A stretch of DNA of 64,000 nucleotides from Streptomyces sp. KMM 9044 (GCF_024701375.2 NZ_CP113910.1:7130001-7194000); one strand, 5' to 3'. Positions 54,172 through 63,545 are shown, numbered from the stretch's first letter. The notes: generated by a model from the sequence alone, not told the origin. Translations and numbers: made by a program.

Positions 54172-54555
54172 GGATCACTCACTCGGGCGAGGGCGGCAAT
54201 GCTCGGTGGTCTCCCTTGGGAATTGAGATCTCATTGATTCCTGTATCGGGTGATAATCGGAAATCAAATGAGTGGGCCAGTTCCTGGGGGCGGCGGCGAA
54301 ACGGCGGCCGGGGCGGCGGTGTGGCCTGCGCGAAGATGCTGTGAAACGCTGGCGCGGCAGCACTCGGAATGAAATCTGTTCCAGTGATGAGGCGGTGGGA
54401 AGGAAATGGTCGGACCTCTGTCTTTTCCGCATGCTGACGTTCATGCGGCGCCCCTCGGCAGAGACAGAGGGAACGGGTTCTACTGCCGTCCGCTGTCAGG
54501 TCACGACATGCCTGCAGGCGTCCAGGGTGCCGTCTCACCCGTTTAGGCTGTGCCC
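54172..54555. other. AT-richer gap with an imperfect dyad
   Basis: 384 bp noticeably lower in GC than the surroundings, with no supported gene. CTCATTGATT (54230-54239) and AATCAAATGAG (54262-54272) form an imperfect dyad with a one-base bulge. It lies 59 bp upstream of the phosphatase relic start and could be an old operator or promoter. A cluster of short AT-rich motifs near 54400-54450 may hold the promoter of the gene at 54556. Confidence 0.4.
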
Positions 54556-54906
54556 ATGGAGCAGCGCGAGATCATGCAGCGGGGCGTCGGCATCCTCACC
54601 GAGGCCCTCGAGATGCGGCGGCAACTCCGGGAGAACCCGGACGCCGAGGTCACCAGGAGCGGAGCGGTCTCCGCGCTCCTCGAAGAGATGCTGCCGCACA
54701 TTCAGTTGCCGCACGACGCCAGCCCCCGCGAGGTGGCGGAGATCGTCACCGAGAAGCTGGGGCCCGCCATCGTGCACATCACCTCCGCCCTCACCTTCGC
54801 CTTCGTGCAGCTCGCCGAGGTGCACGACGCCGGCCGCACCGACGTGTCCTCCTCGGACGTCCTGCGCTCCATCTCGCTGCGCTACGAACCCGGGGCGGAG
54901 CGGTAG
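54556..54906 (+). CDS. Small helical hypothetical protein
   Basis: 116 residues from ATG 54556; a GTG two codons upstream is also possible. It starts MEQREIMQRGVGILTEALEM. It is strongly alpha-helical with EVTRSGAVSALLEEMLPHI, REVAEIVTEKLGPAIVHITS and TFAFVQLAEVHDAG. The codon bias is typical. The sequence pattern fits a small regulatory or dimerising protein, but no family was recognised. It is isolated between two gene-poor stretches. Confidence 0.62.
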   Translation: MEQREIMQRGVGILTEALEMRRQLRENPDAEVTRSGAVSALLEEMLPHIQLPHDASPREVAEIVTEKLGPAIVHITSALTFAFVQLAEVHDAGRTDVSSSDVLRSISLRYEPGAER

Positions 54907-55538
54907 GCGTTACCGGAGCGGAGCGGCTGACCCCGCGGGTCGGCGACGGAGGGGGCGGCGTCGACTCCGGCTGCACCGGCCGGGCGGGTGCCCTCGGGCC
55001 GGGGCGCCGCCGAAGCCGATCCCGTTCACGTCGGGATCGCGGTACGCGGCCGTGCGGACGCCGTTCGGACAGGTCTCCCGACGTACAGGCCGGAGTCTCG
55101 CGCGGTGATCCGGGCGACGCGGTCGTCGGTGAGGACGGTGTGCCGGGCGTGGTGGCATGCTCCGGCAGGTGCTCGACGGCCGCCGACCGGGGTGCTCCGC
55201 AGCCTTCCAGGGAGTCTCGGGGTCACTGGCCGCGCAGGTCGGAGGGGGCCCGGCAGCTGTTCGTGCCAGGTCGGCGCGGCCGCGTAGTCACTGACGGGGT
55301 ACCGGCGAAGAGATCGAGGGCCATGCGGTCACGCCAAGGGCCTTCGCATCAGGGCAGGGGCCGTCCCGGGCCCGAGCGGCCGCAGGTCGTCCCGGACTCT
55401 TGACTCCTTACGCGTCCGTAGTCATCCTCGGCTCATATCTTGTGCCGGTCATGACAATCAGCCGGGCGGTCCGGGCCACCGGCCCGGACCGCCCGAGAGG
55501 GCCGACCGCGCCGTTTTGCCGACGGAGGGACATGGGCC
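54907..55538. other. Gene-poor region before the dipeptidase-like gene
   Basis: 632 bp without a supported gene; short frames on both strands are Arg/Pro-rich. A minus-strand piece (TDDRVARITARDSGLYVG) near 55080-55130 looks faintly coding. The right end holds the promoter of the gene at 55539 and a hairpin at 55464-55494. Confidence 0.35.
55464..55494. terminator. Perfect 14-bp hairpin in the leader of the dipeptidase-like gene
   Basis: GGGCGGTCCGGGCC (55464-55477) pairs with GGCCCGGACCGCCC (55481-55494), loop ACC. It lies 44 bp before the GTG at 55539, so it could terminate upstream transcripts or act as an attenuator in the leader. Confidence 0.5.
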
Positions 55539-57602
55539 GTGACCATCGCTCGACACAGGCACGGCAAAAGCCGCCATGCCGCCCTCGTGTCCCTGCTCCT
55601 GCTCCTGCTCGTCATGTCCCTCGGCCCGACGCCCAGTTCGGCGGCCGACGGCGACTGGTGGGAGCCGACAGCGCGGCCTGCCCCGGACTCCGGCATCGGC
55701 GTCACCGGCGAGCCCTTCACCGGCACCGACGCGCGCGGCGAGGTCCGCGGGTTCGTCGACGCGCACAACCACCTCATGTCCAACGAGGCTTTCGGCGGCC
55801 GGCTCATCTGCGGCAAGCCCTTCTCCGAGCAGGGGATCGCCGACGCACTCAAGGACTGCCCCGAGCACTACCCCGACGGCTCCCTCGCGATCTTCGACTT
55901 CATCACCAACGGCGGTGACGGCAGGCACGACCCGGACGGCTGGCCCACCTTCGTGGACTGGCCCGCCCACGACTCCCTGACCCACCAGCAGAACTACTAC
56001 GCCTGGGTCGAGCGCGCCTGGCGCGGTGGGCAGCGGGTCCTGGTGAACGACCTCGTCACCAACGGAGTGATCTGCTCCGTGTACTTCTTCAAGGACCGCG
56101 GCTGTGACGAGATGACGTCCATCCGGCTGCAGGCGAAGCTGACATACGACATGCAGGCCTACATCGACAGGATGTACGGCGGCACGGGCAAGGGCTGGTT
56201 CCGCATCGTCACCGACAGCGGGCAGGCCCGGCAGGTCGTCGAACAGGGCAAAATGGCGGTCGTCCTGGGGGTCGAGACCTCCGAACCCTTCGGTTGCAAG
56301 CAGGTCCTGGACGTCGCCCAGTGCGACAAGGGCGACATCGACGCCGGACTGGACGAGCTGTACGACCTCGGCGTGCGCAGCATGTTCCTGTGCCACAAGT
56401 TCGACAACGCGCTGTGTGGAGTCCGCTTCGACGAGGGAGCGCTGGGCGCCGCCATCAACGTCGGGCAGTTCCTGTCGACCGGCACCTTCTGGCGGACGGA
56501 GCAGTGCACCGGCTCCCAGCACGACAACCCCATCGGCCTGGCCCCCGCGCCCGCCGCCGAGGAGGAACTCCCGGCCGGCGTCGAGGTCCCCGCATACGAC
56601 GAGGACGCCCGGTGCAACGTCCGAGGGCTCACCGACCTCGGCGAGTACGCCGTACGCGGCATGATGGAACGCAACATGATGCTCGAGATCGACCACATGA
56701 GCGTCAAGGCCACCGGCAGGGTGCTCGACCTCTTCGAGGCCGAGTCCTACCCGGGCGTCATCTCCTCGCACAGCTGGATGGACATGGACTGGACCGAGCG
56801 GGTCTACGGTCTCGGCGGTTTCGTCGCCCAGTACATGCACGGCTCGGAACACTTCGTCGAGGAGGCGGAGCGCACCGAGGCGCTGCGGGACAAGTACGGC
56901 GTGGGTTACGGCTACGGCACCGACATGAACGGTGTCGGCGGCTGGCCCGCCCCGCGCGGCGCGGACGCGCCCGACCCCGTCACGTACCCCTTCCGCAGTG
57001 TGGACGGCGGGTCCGTCATCGACCGGCAGACCACCGGCGAGCGCACCTGGGACCTGAACACCGACGGAGCCGCGCACCACGGACTCGTCCCCGACTGGAT
57101 CGAGGACATCGGGCGCGTCGGTGGCCAGGACGTGGTGGACGATCTCTTCCGGGGCGCCGAGACCTACCTCGGCACCTGGGGTGCCTCCGAACGGCACCGG
57201 CCTGCGGACAACCTCGCGAAGGGTGCCCCGGCGACGGCGAGTTCGGCCGAGTGGAACCCGTTCACGAGCTACGCGCCCGGCCGGGCGGTGGACGGCGACC
57301 GGGGCACCCGCTGGGCCAGTGACTGGAGCGACGAGCAGTGGCTGCGCATCGACCTCAAAGCCACGCGCGAGGTGGGGCGCGTCACCCTCGACTGGGAGCG
57401 CGCGTACGGGACCTCGTACCGCGTCGAGCTGTCCGCCGACGGTGCCGACTGGCGGACCGTCTGGTCCACCACGGCCGGCGACGGCGGGCTCGACACGGCC
57501 CGGTTCACCCCTCAGCGGGCCCGTCACGTGCGCGTGGTCTTCCTGGGCAGGGGGACGGAGTGGGGCTACTCCCTGCACGAGGTCGGCGTGCACGGCCGGT
57601 GA
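55539..57602 (+). CDS. Secreted membrane-dipeptidase-like protein with F5/8 type C domain
   Basis: 687 residues from GTG 55539, with GACGGAGGG 10 bases upstream. A signal peptide (hydrophobic at about 15-30, cut after SSAAD) is followed by a large amidohydrolase-type domain. Metal-binding candidates are FVDAHNHLMSN (the family's first His pair), EIDHMSVKATG, VISSHSWMDMDW and GYGTDMNGVGG. This order of D-H-x-H, H, H and D matches peptidase M19 / metal-dependent hydrolases, though spacing is longer than in renal dipeptidases. Residues about 555-687 form a discoidin (F5/8C) domain (NLAKGAPATASS, WASDWSDEQWLRIDLK) that would bind glycans. The substrate is not known. Confidence 0.82.
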   Translation: MTIARHRHGKSRHAALVSLLLLLLVMSLGPTPSSAADGDWWEPTARPAPDSGIGVTGEPFTGTDARGEVRGFVDAHNHLMSNEAFGGRLICGKPFSEQGIADALKDCPEHYPDGSLAIFDFITNGGDGRHDPDGWPTFVDWPAHDSLTHQQNYYAWVERAWRGGQRVLVNDLVTNGVICSVYFFKDRGCDEMTSIRLQAKLTYDMQAYIDRMYGGTGKGWFRIVTDSGQARQVVEQGKMAVVLGVETSEPFGCKQVLDVAQCDKGDIDAGLDELYDLGVRSMFLCHKFDNALCGVRFDEGALGAAINVGQFLSTGTFWRTEQCTGSQHDNPIGLAPAPAAEEELPAGVEVPAYDEDARCNVRGLTDLGEYAVRGMMERNMMLEIDHMSVKATGRVLDLFEAESYPGVISSHSWMDMDWTERVYGLGGFVAQYMHGSEHFVEEAERTEALRDKYGVGYGYGTDMNGVGGWPAPRGADAPDPVTYPFRSVDGGSVIDRQTTGERTWDLNTDGAAHHGLVPDWIEDIGRVGGQDVVDDLFRGAETYLGTWGASERHRPADNLAKGAPATASSAEWNPFTSYAPGRAVDGDRGTRWASDWSDEQWLRIDLKATREVGRVTLDWERAYGTSYRVELSADGADWRTVWSTTAGDGGLDTARFTPQRARHVRVVFLGRGTEWGYSLHEVGVHGR

Positions 57603-57644
57603 CCGACCGGCGTGGGTCGGCTGAGCCGTGTCGACTGCGCTGCG

Positions 57645-59231
57645 TCAACTGTGCTGGGGCAAAATGCTGGTGAGGAGTTCACGGACCGCGTCCAGCGCTG
57701 CGGCGCGGTCCGCGGGGACGAGGCCGATCCGGGTGCGGCGGTCGAGCAGGTCGCCCTCGTCGAGCGCTCCCTCGTGACGCACCGCCCAGAGCAGTTCGGC
57801 GCCGGTCACCGGATGGCCGGGCAGTACGGGTTCGCTCAGCCGGGCATCGTGCGCGCCGAGGGCGTGCACGGCCGGTGCCTCCGTTCCGTAGCGCCGCACG
57901 AGGCGGCGGGGCCCCGGCAGGGCGGCGAGGACCTGCGGCGACGCGGCACCCACAAGCGGGAGGGACGTGGTGCGTGAGGGGCCGGCCGGCAGCCGTCGGA
58001 CACGTACGGCGGTGTCCACGGCGTCCTCGGCCATGCGCCGGTACGTGGTGAGCTTGCCGCCGACGACGGTCACGACCCCCTCGGACGACGTCAGCACCGC
58101 GTGCCGCCGCGAGACGTCGGCGGTCCTCGGCGCCGGCCCGCTCGCCGAGGTGTCCAACAGGGGACGCAGGCCCGCGAAGGCCCCCACGACGTCGTCGCGG
58201 CGCAGCGGGACGTCGAGGACGGAGCACAGGACGTCGAGGAGGAAACCGATGTCCGTCTCGGGGGCCTCGGGGACCTCGGGGATGTCACCGTCCACGGGTT
58301 CGTCGGTGAGGCCGACGTAGACCCGGCCGTCGTCCTGGGGCAGGACGAGGACGAAGCGGTTGGTCTCCCCGGGGACCGGGATGTGCAGGCCGGCCGGAAG
58401 CGGGTCGAGGCTGTACGGGCGCAGCACGAGGTGGGTTCCGCGCGAAGGACGGATCCGGATGCCGTCGACGAGGCCGCCCGCCCAGACGCCGGACGCGTTG
58501 ATCACCGCGCGGGCGCGGATCCGGCCCTCCTCGCCGGTGAGTTCGTCGCGGACCCGGGCACCGGAGGAGCTCAGGCCCAGGACCCGGACCCGGGTGAGGA
58601 TCCGCGCCCCGTGTGCGGCGGCAGTGCGGGCGACGGCGGTCACCAGGCGGGCGTCGTCGGTCAGCCGACCGTCCCAGGACAGCAGTCCGCCGCGCAGCCC
58701 GCCGGCCCGTACGGCGGGGGCCAGATGACGGGTCTCGGTCGCCGGTATCCGGCGCGGCGCGGGCAGAGTCGCCCGCGAGGTCCGGGCGGTCAGCCGCAGG
58801 ATGTCGCCGGCCTGGAAACCGGCCCGCGCCAGGGCGGACTGACGGTGGGAGACCAGAGGGGTGAGAGGCAGTACGAACGGCTGCGCGCGCACCAGATGGG
58901 GGGCGGTGCGCTCCATCAGCACCCCGCGCTCGACCGCGCTCTCGTGGGCGACGTCGAGCTGACCGGAGGCGAGATAGCGCAGCCCGCCGTGGATCAGCTT
59001 GCTGCTGAAGCGGGACGTGCCGTAGGCCAGGTCGTGGGCGTCGACGGCGACCACGCTCAGTCCGCGGGACGCCGCGTCCAGGGCGGCCCCTGCGCCTGTG
59101 GCACCGAGCCCGACGACGAGGACGTCGACGGCGTCGCCGCCCACGGCCGCGGTCAGGTCACGGACGCGACGACCGGCGGACAGGGACGAACCGGACGCAG
59201 CCGGCCCGGCGGGGGAGTTCGCGGAGGTCAT
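57645..59231 (-). CDS. glpD: Glycerol-3-phosphate dehydrogenase
   Basis: 528 residues from ATG 59231, which overlaps the TetR stop by ATGA coupling. It oxidises sn-glycerol 3-phosphate to dihydroxyacetone phosphate with FAD, passing electrons to quinones. The FAD loop is VDVLVVGLGATGAGAALDA (about residue 40). YGTSRFSSKLIHGGLRYL holds the substrate and flavin contacts of GlpD proteins, and GGKLTTYRRMAEDAVD is the second conserved block near residue 400. It has the C-terminal alpha domain (about 400-528). The pairing with a TetR gene and, divergently, an alkyl-DHAP synthase-like gene suggests it supplies DHAP to a lipid pathway rather than glycerol catabolism. Confidence 0.93.
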   Translation of the reverse strand: MTSANSPAGPAASGSSLSAGRRVRDLTAAVGGDAVDVLVVGLGATGAGAALDAASRGLSVVAVDAHDLAYGTSRFSSKLIHGGLRYLASGQLDVAHESAVERGVLMERTAPHLVRAQPFVLPLTPLVSHRQSALARAGFQAGDILRLTARTSRATLPAPRRIPATETRHLAPAVRAGGLRGGLLSWDGRLTDDARLVTAVARTAAAHGARILTRVRVLGLSSSGARVRDELTGEEGRIRARAVINASGVWAGGLVDGIRIRPSRGTHLVLRPYSLDPLPAGLHIPVPGETNRFVLVLPQDDGRVYVGLTDEPVDGDIPEVPEAPETDIGFLLDVLCSVLDVPLRRDDVVGAFAGLRPLLDTSASGPAPRTADVSRRHAVLTSSEGVVTVVGGKLTTYRRMAEDAVDTAVRVRRLPAGPSRTTSLPLVGAASPQVLAALPGPRRLVRRYGTEAPAVHALGAHDARLSEPVLPGHPVTGAELLWAVRHEGALDEGDLLDRRTRIGLVPADRAAALDAVRELLTSILPQHS

Positions 59232-59827
59232 GGGGTGAGGGTCCTCTCCAGGATGTCGCGCAGTTCCGCGAGGAGGGCTTCGTAGGTGAGGTCCGGGTCG
59301 TCCTCGTCGGTCATGGTCCGCAGGGACAGGGTGAAGGACTGGACGATCAACAGGACGGACCGCGCCTGCCGTTCGGGACGGCCGGCGCACACCGAACCGT
59401 CGGCGTGCCCCTCGCTCAGGGTCTCGGCCAGCAGCCTCAGCATGGCTTCCTGGCTGGCCCCGCGCCGGTCCAGCACGTAGGGCAGCAGCAGTTCGGGATC
59501 CACGCCGACGATCTTCTGGAAGAGCGGGTGCTCGCCGAACGCGCGCACCACCGCCACCAGCCCGTCCACCATCCGCTCCCGCGTGGTCACCCCCGGCCGG
59601 GCCTCGGGGGCGGCCGAGGTGGCGACGGCGATCCACTCCCGCGTCATGAGGTCCCCGACCAGCGTGCGCACATCGGGCCACCGCCGGTAGAGCGTCATGC
59701 GGGAGACCCCGGCACGGCGCGCCACGTCGGTGAGCGTGGTGCGGCGGACCCCGACAGCCAGGACACAGTCGCGCACCGCGTCGAGCACGGCGTCGTTGTC
59801 CGCTTGGTTGTGACGAATAGGCGTCAT
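59228..59827 (-). CDS. TetR-family regulator of the glycerolipid cassette
   Basis: 199 residues from ATG 59827. The HTH reads RRTTLTDVARRAGVSRMTLY with the TetR recognition helix, followed by RRWPDVRTLVGDLM. The C-terminal ligand domain is all helical (TTRERMVDGLVAVVRAFGEH, EAMLRLLAETLSEGHADG). Its start codon abuts the dyad at 59828-59842. It forms an operon with glpD and is divergent from the oxidase gene at 59899, so it probably represses both arms and responds to a lipid or fatty-acyl ligand. Confidence 0.9.
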   Translation of the reverse strand: MTPIRHNQADNDAVLDAVRDCVLAVGVRRTTLTDVARRAGVSRMTLYRRWPDVRTLVGDLMTREWIAVATSAAPEARPGVTTRERMVDGLVAVVRAFGEHPLFQKIVGVDPELLLPYVLDRRGASQEAMLRLLAETLSEGHADGSVCAGRPERQARSVLLIVQSFTLSLRTMTDEDDPDLTYEALLAELRDILERTLTP

Positions 59828-59842
59828 GTGTCACAGTGTAAC
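59828..59842. promoter_or_regulatory. Likely TetR operator between glpD/tetR and the oxidase gene
   Basis: GTGTCACAGTGTAAC is a 15-bp imperfect palindrome (5 of 7 positions pair around a central A). It starts at the base next to the TetR start codon, 57 bp from the divergent ATG at 59899. This is the position expected for an autoregulatory site controlling both directions. Confidence 0.6.
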
Positions 59843-59898
59843 GCCTGTGAGGCCGTCGGTGACGGCATCGCTCCCATCGACCGACGAGGACGACAGTC

Positions 59899-61530
59899 AT
59901 GGACATGCTGTGGAGTGGCTGGGGTGACCCGGCCAGGGCGAAGCCGCTGCCCGACACCGTGATCGGACTGCTGCGCGACACGCTCGGTGTCAGGCAGCGC
60001 GGGGCCGCACCGGCCGTTCTCGGTGAAGTGGCCGTCCCCGAGCCCCGGCTGGAGCCCGCGGCGCGGCGTGCGCTGGCCGCAGCCCTGGGCGGTGCGAACG
60101 GCTCCGGGGACGAGGGTGCGGGCGTCGGAGAGGACCACGTACGCACCGACCCGGAGACCCGGATCCGGCACACCCGCGGCAAGTCCACCCCCGACCTGCT
60201 GCGCATCCGGGGCGGCGACGTCACCGACACCCCCGAGGCCGTCCTGTACCCCGCGAGCCACGACGAGGTGCTCGCCGTCCTGCGTGCCTGCACCGCACAC
60301 GGCCTGGCCGTGGTGCCGTTCGGCGGCGGCACCTCTGTCGTCGGCGGACTCGCCCCCGGCCGGCCGCGCCCCTTCGTCGCCCTGGACCTGCGACGCATGG
60401 ACGGCCTGCTCGCCCTGGACCCGCTCTCCCGCACCGCCACCCTGCAGCCCGGCCTGCGCGCCCCGCAGGCCGAAGCGCTGCTCGCCGAAAACGGCTTCAC
60501 TCTCGGCCACTTTCCCCAGTCCTACGAGTGGGCCACCATCGGCGGCTTCGCCGCCACCCGCTCCAGCGGCCAGGCGTCCGCCGGCCACGGCCGCTTCGAC
60601 GAGATGGTGCTCGCCCTCACCCTCGCCACCCCCGAAGGCACCCTCGATGCAGGCCGGGCCCCGCGCTCCGCGGCCGGCCCCGACCTGCGCCAGCTCGCCC
60701 TGGGATCCGAGGGTGCTTTCGGCGTCATCACGTCGGTGACCGTCCGGATCCGTCCCGTGCCCCGGACCCGCGTCTACGAGGGGTGGCGCTTCGACTCCTT
60801 CGAACAGGGGAGCGCCGCCCTGCGCCGTCTCGCCCAGGACGGGCCGCGCCCCACCGTGCTGCGCCTGTCCGACGAGACCGAGACGCTGATCGGCCTCGCC
60901 CGGCCCCAGGCGATCGGCTCCGGCACCGCGCAGCCCGCCGGATGCACGGCCGTCGCCGGCTACGAGGGAACGGAGGAGGACACCGCGTACCGCAGGCAGG
61001 GTGCCGCGGCCGTCCTGCGCGCGTGCGGCGGGATCCCGCTGGGCGAGGAGCCCGGCCGTAACTGGGCCCACGGCCGCTTCTCGGCCCCGTACCTGCGCGA
61101 TTCCCTCCTCGATGCCGGGGCACTGGCCGAGACGCTGGAGACCGCGACGTTCTGGTCGGGCGTGCCCGCGCTGTACACCGCCGTCCGCGAGGCCCTCACC
61201 GGCACACTCACACAGGCCGGCACCCCGCCCCTGGTGATGTGCCACATCTCCCACATCTACGAGAACGGCGCCTCGCTGTACTTCACCGTGGTGTCGGCCC
61301 AGGGCGACGGCGACCCCGTGGCGCACTGGACGCGCGCCAAGCACGCCGCCAACGAGGCGATCCTCGCCGCCGGCGGCACGATCACCCACCACCACGCCGT
61401 CGGCACCGACCACCGGGACTGGTACGTCCGCGAGATCGGCCCGCTGGGCACCGACGCCCTGCGCGCCGTGAAGCAGCGCCTGGACCCGGCCGGAATCCTC
61501 AGCCCCGGCGTCCTCCTGCCCACGGACTGA
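59899..61530 (+). CDS. FAD-dependent oxidase similar to alkyldihydroxyacetonephosphate synthase
   Basis: 543 residues from ATG 59899 after GACGAGGAC. It is a VAO-type flavoprotein. The FAD-binding PP-loop block is VLYPASHDEVLAVLRACTAH then VVPFGGGTSVVGG, continuing with HFPQSYEWATIGGFAATRSS and ALGSEGAFGVIT. THHHAVGTDHRDWY near the C-terminus contains the His-rich active-site loop characteristic of alkyl-DHAP synthases. These enzymes swap an acyl chain of acyl-DHAP for a fatty alcohol, the committed step of ether-lipid synthesis. The similarity is at family level only, so the activity is inferred. It is followed after 101 bp by the lipid kinase gene. Confidence 0.87.
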   Translation: MDMLWSGWGDPARAKPLPDTVIGLLRDTLGVRQRGAAPAVLGEVAVPEPRLEPAARRALAAALGGANGSGDEGAGVGEDHVRTDPETRIRHTRGKSTPDLLRIRGGDVTDTPEAVLYPASHDEVLAVLRACTAHGLAVVPFGGGTSVVGGLAPGRPRPFVALDLRRMDGLLALDPLSRTATLQPGLRAPQAEALLAENGFTLGHFPQSYEWATIGGFAATRSSGQASAGHGRFDEMVLALTLATPEGTLDAGRAPRSAAGPDLRQLALGSEGAFGVITSVTVRIRPVPRTRVYEGWRFDSFEQGSAALRRLAQDGPRPTVLRLSDETETLIGLARPQAIGSGTAQPAGCTAVAGYEGTEEDTAYRRQGAAAVLRACGGIPLGEEPGRNWAHGRFSAPYLRDSLLDAGALAETLETATFWSGVPALYTAVREALTGTLTQAGTPPLVMCHISHIYENGASLYFTVVSAQGDGDPVAHWTRAKHAANEAILAAGGTITHHHAVGTDHRDWYVREIGPLGTDALRAVKQRLDPAGILSPGVLLPTD

Positions 61531-61631
61531 ACCGAGGCTCACCGGCCGTCGGCCCACGGGGCGACCGCCCCCGGGCCACGCCCTTCCCCCACCACCTTTC
61601 CCCATCACGTCGGCCCGCCCGGAGGCACCCG

Positions 61632-62513
61632 ATGCGACAGTTCACCGCCGTCGTCAATCCCACCGCGGGCGGAGCCACCGGAGCGGCCGCGCTGCTCGCT
61701 CTCGCACGTCTGCTCCGGGAGGCCGGCGCCGACCTGCACACGGAATACAGCCGCAGCCTCGCCCACGCGCGGGAACTGGCCCGCGACGCCGGCCGGCGGG
61801 GCCGGGTGGTGCTGGCGGTCGGCGGAGACGGCATCGCCGGAGGCATCGGCGGCGCGCTGAGTGGCACCGGCGCGACCCTCGGCCTCGTGCCGGCGGGCCG
61901 CGGCAACGACTTCGCCCGTGCCCTGGACCTGCCCGCCGACCCCGCGGCCCTGGCCCGGATACTGCTGCACAACACACCGCGGCCGGTCGACACCATCGAG
62001 ATCGAGTCAGCCGTGCACCACCGCACCGTCGTCCTCGGCAGCGTCTACGCCGGCGTGGACGCGCTGGCCAACCGCCACGCCAACCGGTCCCGGCTGCTGC
62101 GGGGTTCCGCCTCCTACTACGCAGGCGGCCTGCGCGCGGTCACCGGCTGGCGGGCGGCGCGCTACCGGGTCACGGTCGACGGTGAGGAGCACACCCACAC
62201 CGGCTACACGGTGGTCGCCGCCAACTCCGGTTACTACGGTTCGGGCCGGGTCATCGCCCCCGACGCCCGCGTCGACGACGGCGTACTGGAGATCGTGATG
62301 ATCGCGGACGCCCCGCGGCTGCTGTTCTTCCACCTGATGAACGATCTCAGGACAGGCGCCCACGTCCACCGGCCCCAGGTGCGGATCCTGCGCGGCAAGG
62401 AGGTCCGTATCCTTGCCGACCGGGACGTCCCCTACGGGGCGGACGGCGAGGTCGAGGCGGTTCTCCCGGTGACTCTCCGGGTCCTCCCCGGCGCACTCCA
62501 CGTGCTCCGCTGA
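61632..62513 (+). CDS. Diacylglycerol kinase-family lipid kinase
   Basis: 293 residues from ATG 61632 after CGGAGG. The DAGK catalytic domain is complete: FTAVVNPTAGGATGAAALLA (first nucleotide loop), VVLAVGGDGIAGGIGGAL (the GGDG motif), and LGLVPAGRGNDFARALDLP. The C-terminal beta-sandwich has GRVIAPDARVDDGVLEIVMI and DVPYGADGEVEAVLP. It phosphorylates diacylglycerol or a similar lipid alcohol with ATP at the membrane surface. With the alkyl-DHAP-synthase-like and glpD genes it completes a plausible ether-lipid set. Confidence 0.92.
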   Translation: MRQFTAVVNPTAGGATGAAALLALARLLREAGADLHTEYSRSLAHARELARDAGRRGRVVLAVGGDGIAGGIGGALSGTGATLGLVPAGRGNDFARALDLPADPAALARILLHNTPRPVDTIEIESAVHHRTVVLGSVYAGVDALANRHANRSRLLRGSASYYAGGLRAVTGWRAARYRVTVDGEEHTHTGYTVVAANSGYYGSGRVIAPDARVDDGVLEIVMIADAPRLLFFHLMNDLRTGAHVHRPQVRILRGKEVRILADRDVPYGADGEVEAVLPVTLRVLPGALHVLR

Positions 62514-62928
62514 CCGGCCCGGCAGCCTCCTGGGCCTACCCGGAACCGGACAGCGTGTGGCGCACGGGACTGGAACTGTTCAATCTCTGGAGCTGTTCCA
62601 GTCCCGGTTGTGGTTTCGGCCGCATGACCGCATCCCGGGCCACGAGGATCGCCCCCCCCGGGGGGGAGAGAGAGACGCGAGCGCATCGGGCACGTCTCCC
62701 CGCAAGCGGTGCACGACTCCCCGACCGCGCTCACCGGTGCCGGACTCGTCCGCCGCATCGAGCAGCCGGCAGCCCCGCCCGCTTCGAGGGGCGTGCCGGT
62801 GACGGCCGTCACCATCTCGTGCGCCGGTCCTGCGGTGCCGTCATCGACTCGGCTGCGCTCCCGGCGACCCGCCCTGCGCGAACACCCCACTCCGTTCGGA
62901 CTTTTCCGGAAGGAATGTTTCCGATGGC
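62514..62928. other. Gap between the lipid kinase and the KatG/P450 relic
   Basis: About 415 bp, no supported gene. It contains a terminator-type hairpin at 62566-62605 and a C8G7 run at 62652-62666 followed by GAGAGAGAGA, sequence prone to slippage. Confidence 0.4.
62566..62605 (+). terminator. Hairpin terminator of the lipid operon
   Basis: GGGACTGGAAC (62566-62576) pairs perfectly with GTTCCAGTCCC (62595-62605) around an 18-nt loop, 53 bp after the kinase stop. Confidence 0.65.
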
Positions 62929-63545
62929 CGAATCCTCTTCGGCTACGAGTGGGAACTGTTCGAGAGCCCCGCAGTCGCACACCAGTGGCGGCCCCGGAAC
63001 GGCACCGGGGCGGGCAGCGCCCCTGATGCCCACGACCCGGCCGGGAGCCACGCCCCGACGATGCTGACCACGGACCTCGCCCTGCGGGCCGACCCCGCCT
63101 ACGAGCAGATCTCGCCGCATTTCATGGAGGACTTCGACGCGTTCGCGGACGCGTTCGCCCGTGCCTGGTTCAAGCTCACCCACCGCGACATGGACCCGAT
63201 CGTGCGCTACCTCGGGCCCGAGGTCCCCGCCGAGACCCTGGTGTGGCAGGACCTCCTGCCGGAGGTGAACCTGGACCGGCTCGTTTACGCCCGACGGGTC
63301 CTGCGGGAGGCGATTCGGAAGTACGGACGGGCCTGGACGGTGACGCGCACCGCCACCCGTGGCAGCGAACTCGGAGGCCGCCTCGTTCCCGAGGGCGTCG
63401 ACGTCGTCTGGAGCTCTTGTCCGCACCAGCACGACCCGCGGGTCTTCCCCGAACCCGGTGTCTTCGACCCGGACCGGTGGGCACCCGCCCGCACCCCTGC
63501 CGCCACGCGGCTCCTTCCTCGCGTTCGGTGAGGAGAGGGGGAGAA
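62929..63545 (+). pseudogene. Chimeric relic: KatG middle fragment joined to a cytochrome P450 fragment
   Basis: From 62929 the plus frame reads [20 protein letters not shown] and, past ATG 63061, [40 protein letters not shown] and [10 protein letters not shown]. This is the middle of a catalase-peroxidase, around the junction of its two domains. At about 63265 it changes without a frame break to [20 protein letters not shown] (with the P450 ExxR as EAIR), [20 protein letters not shown] and [17 protein letters not shown] frameshift near 63510 precedes FLAFGEE, where a P450 would carry its haem Cys loop, but the Cys is missing. Neither parent is functional. No KatG start or haem-binding N-domain lies upstream. 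Confidence 0.82.
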
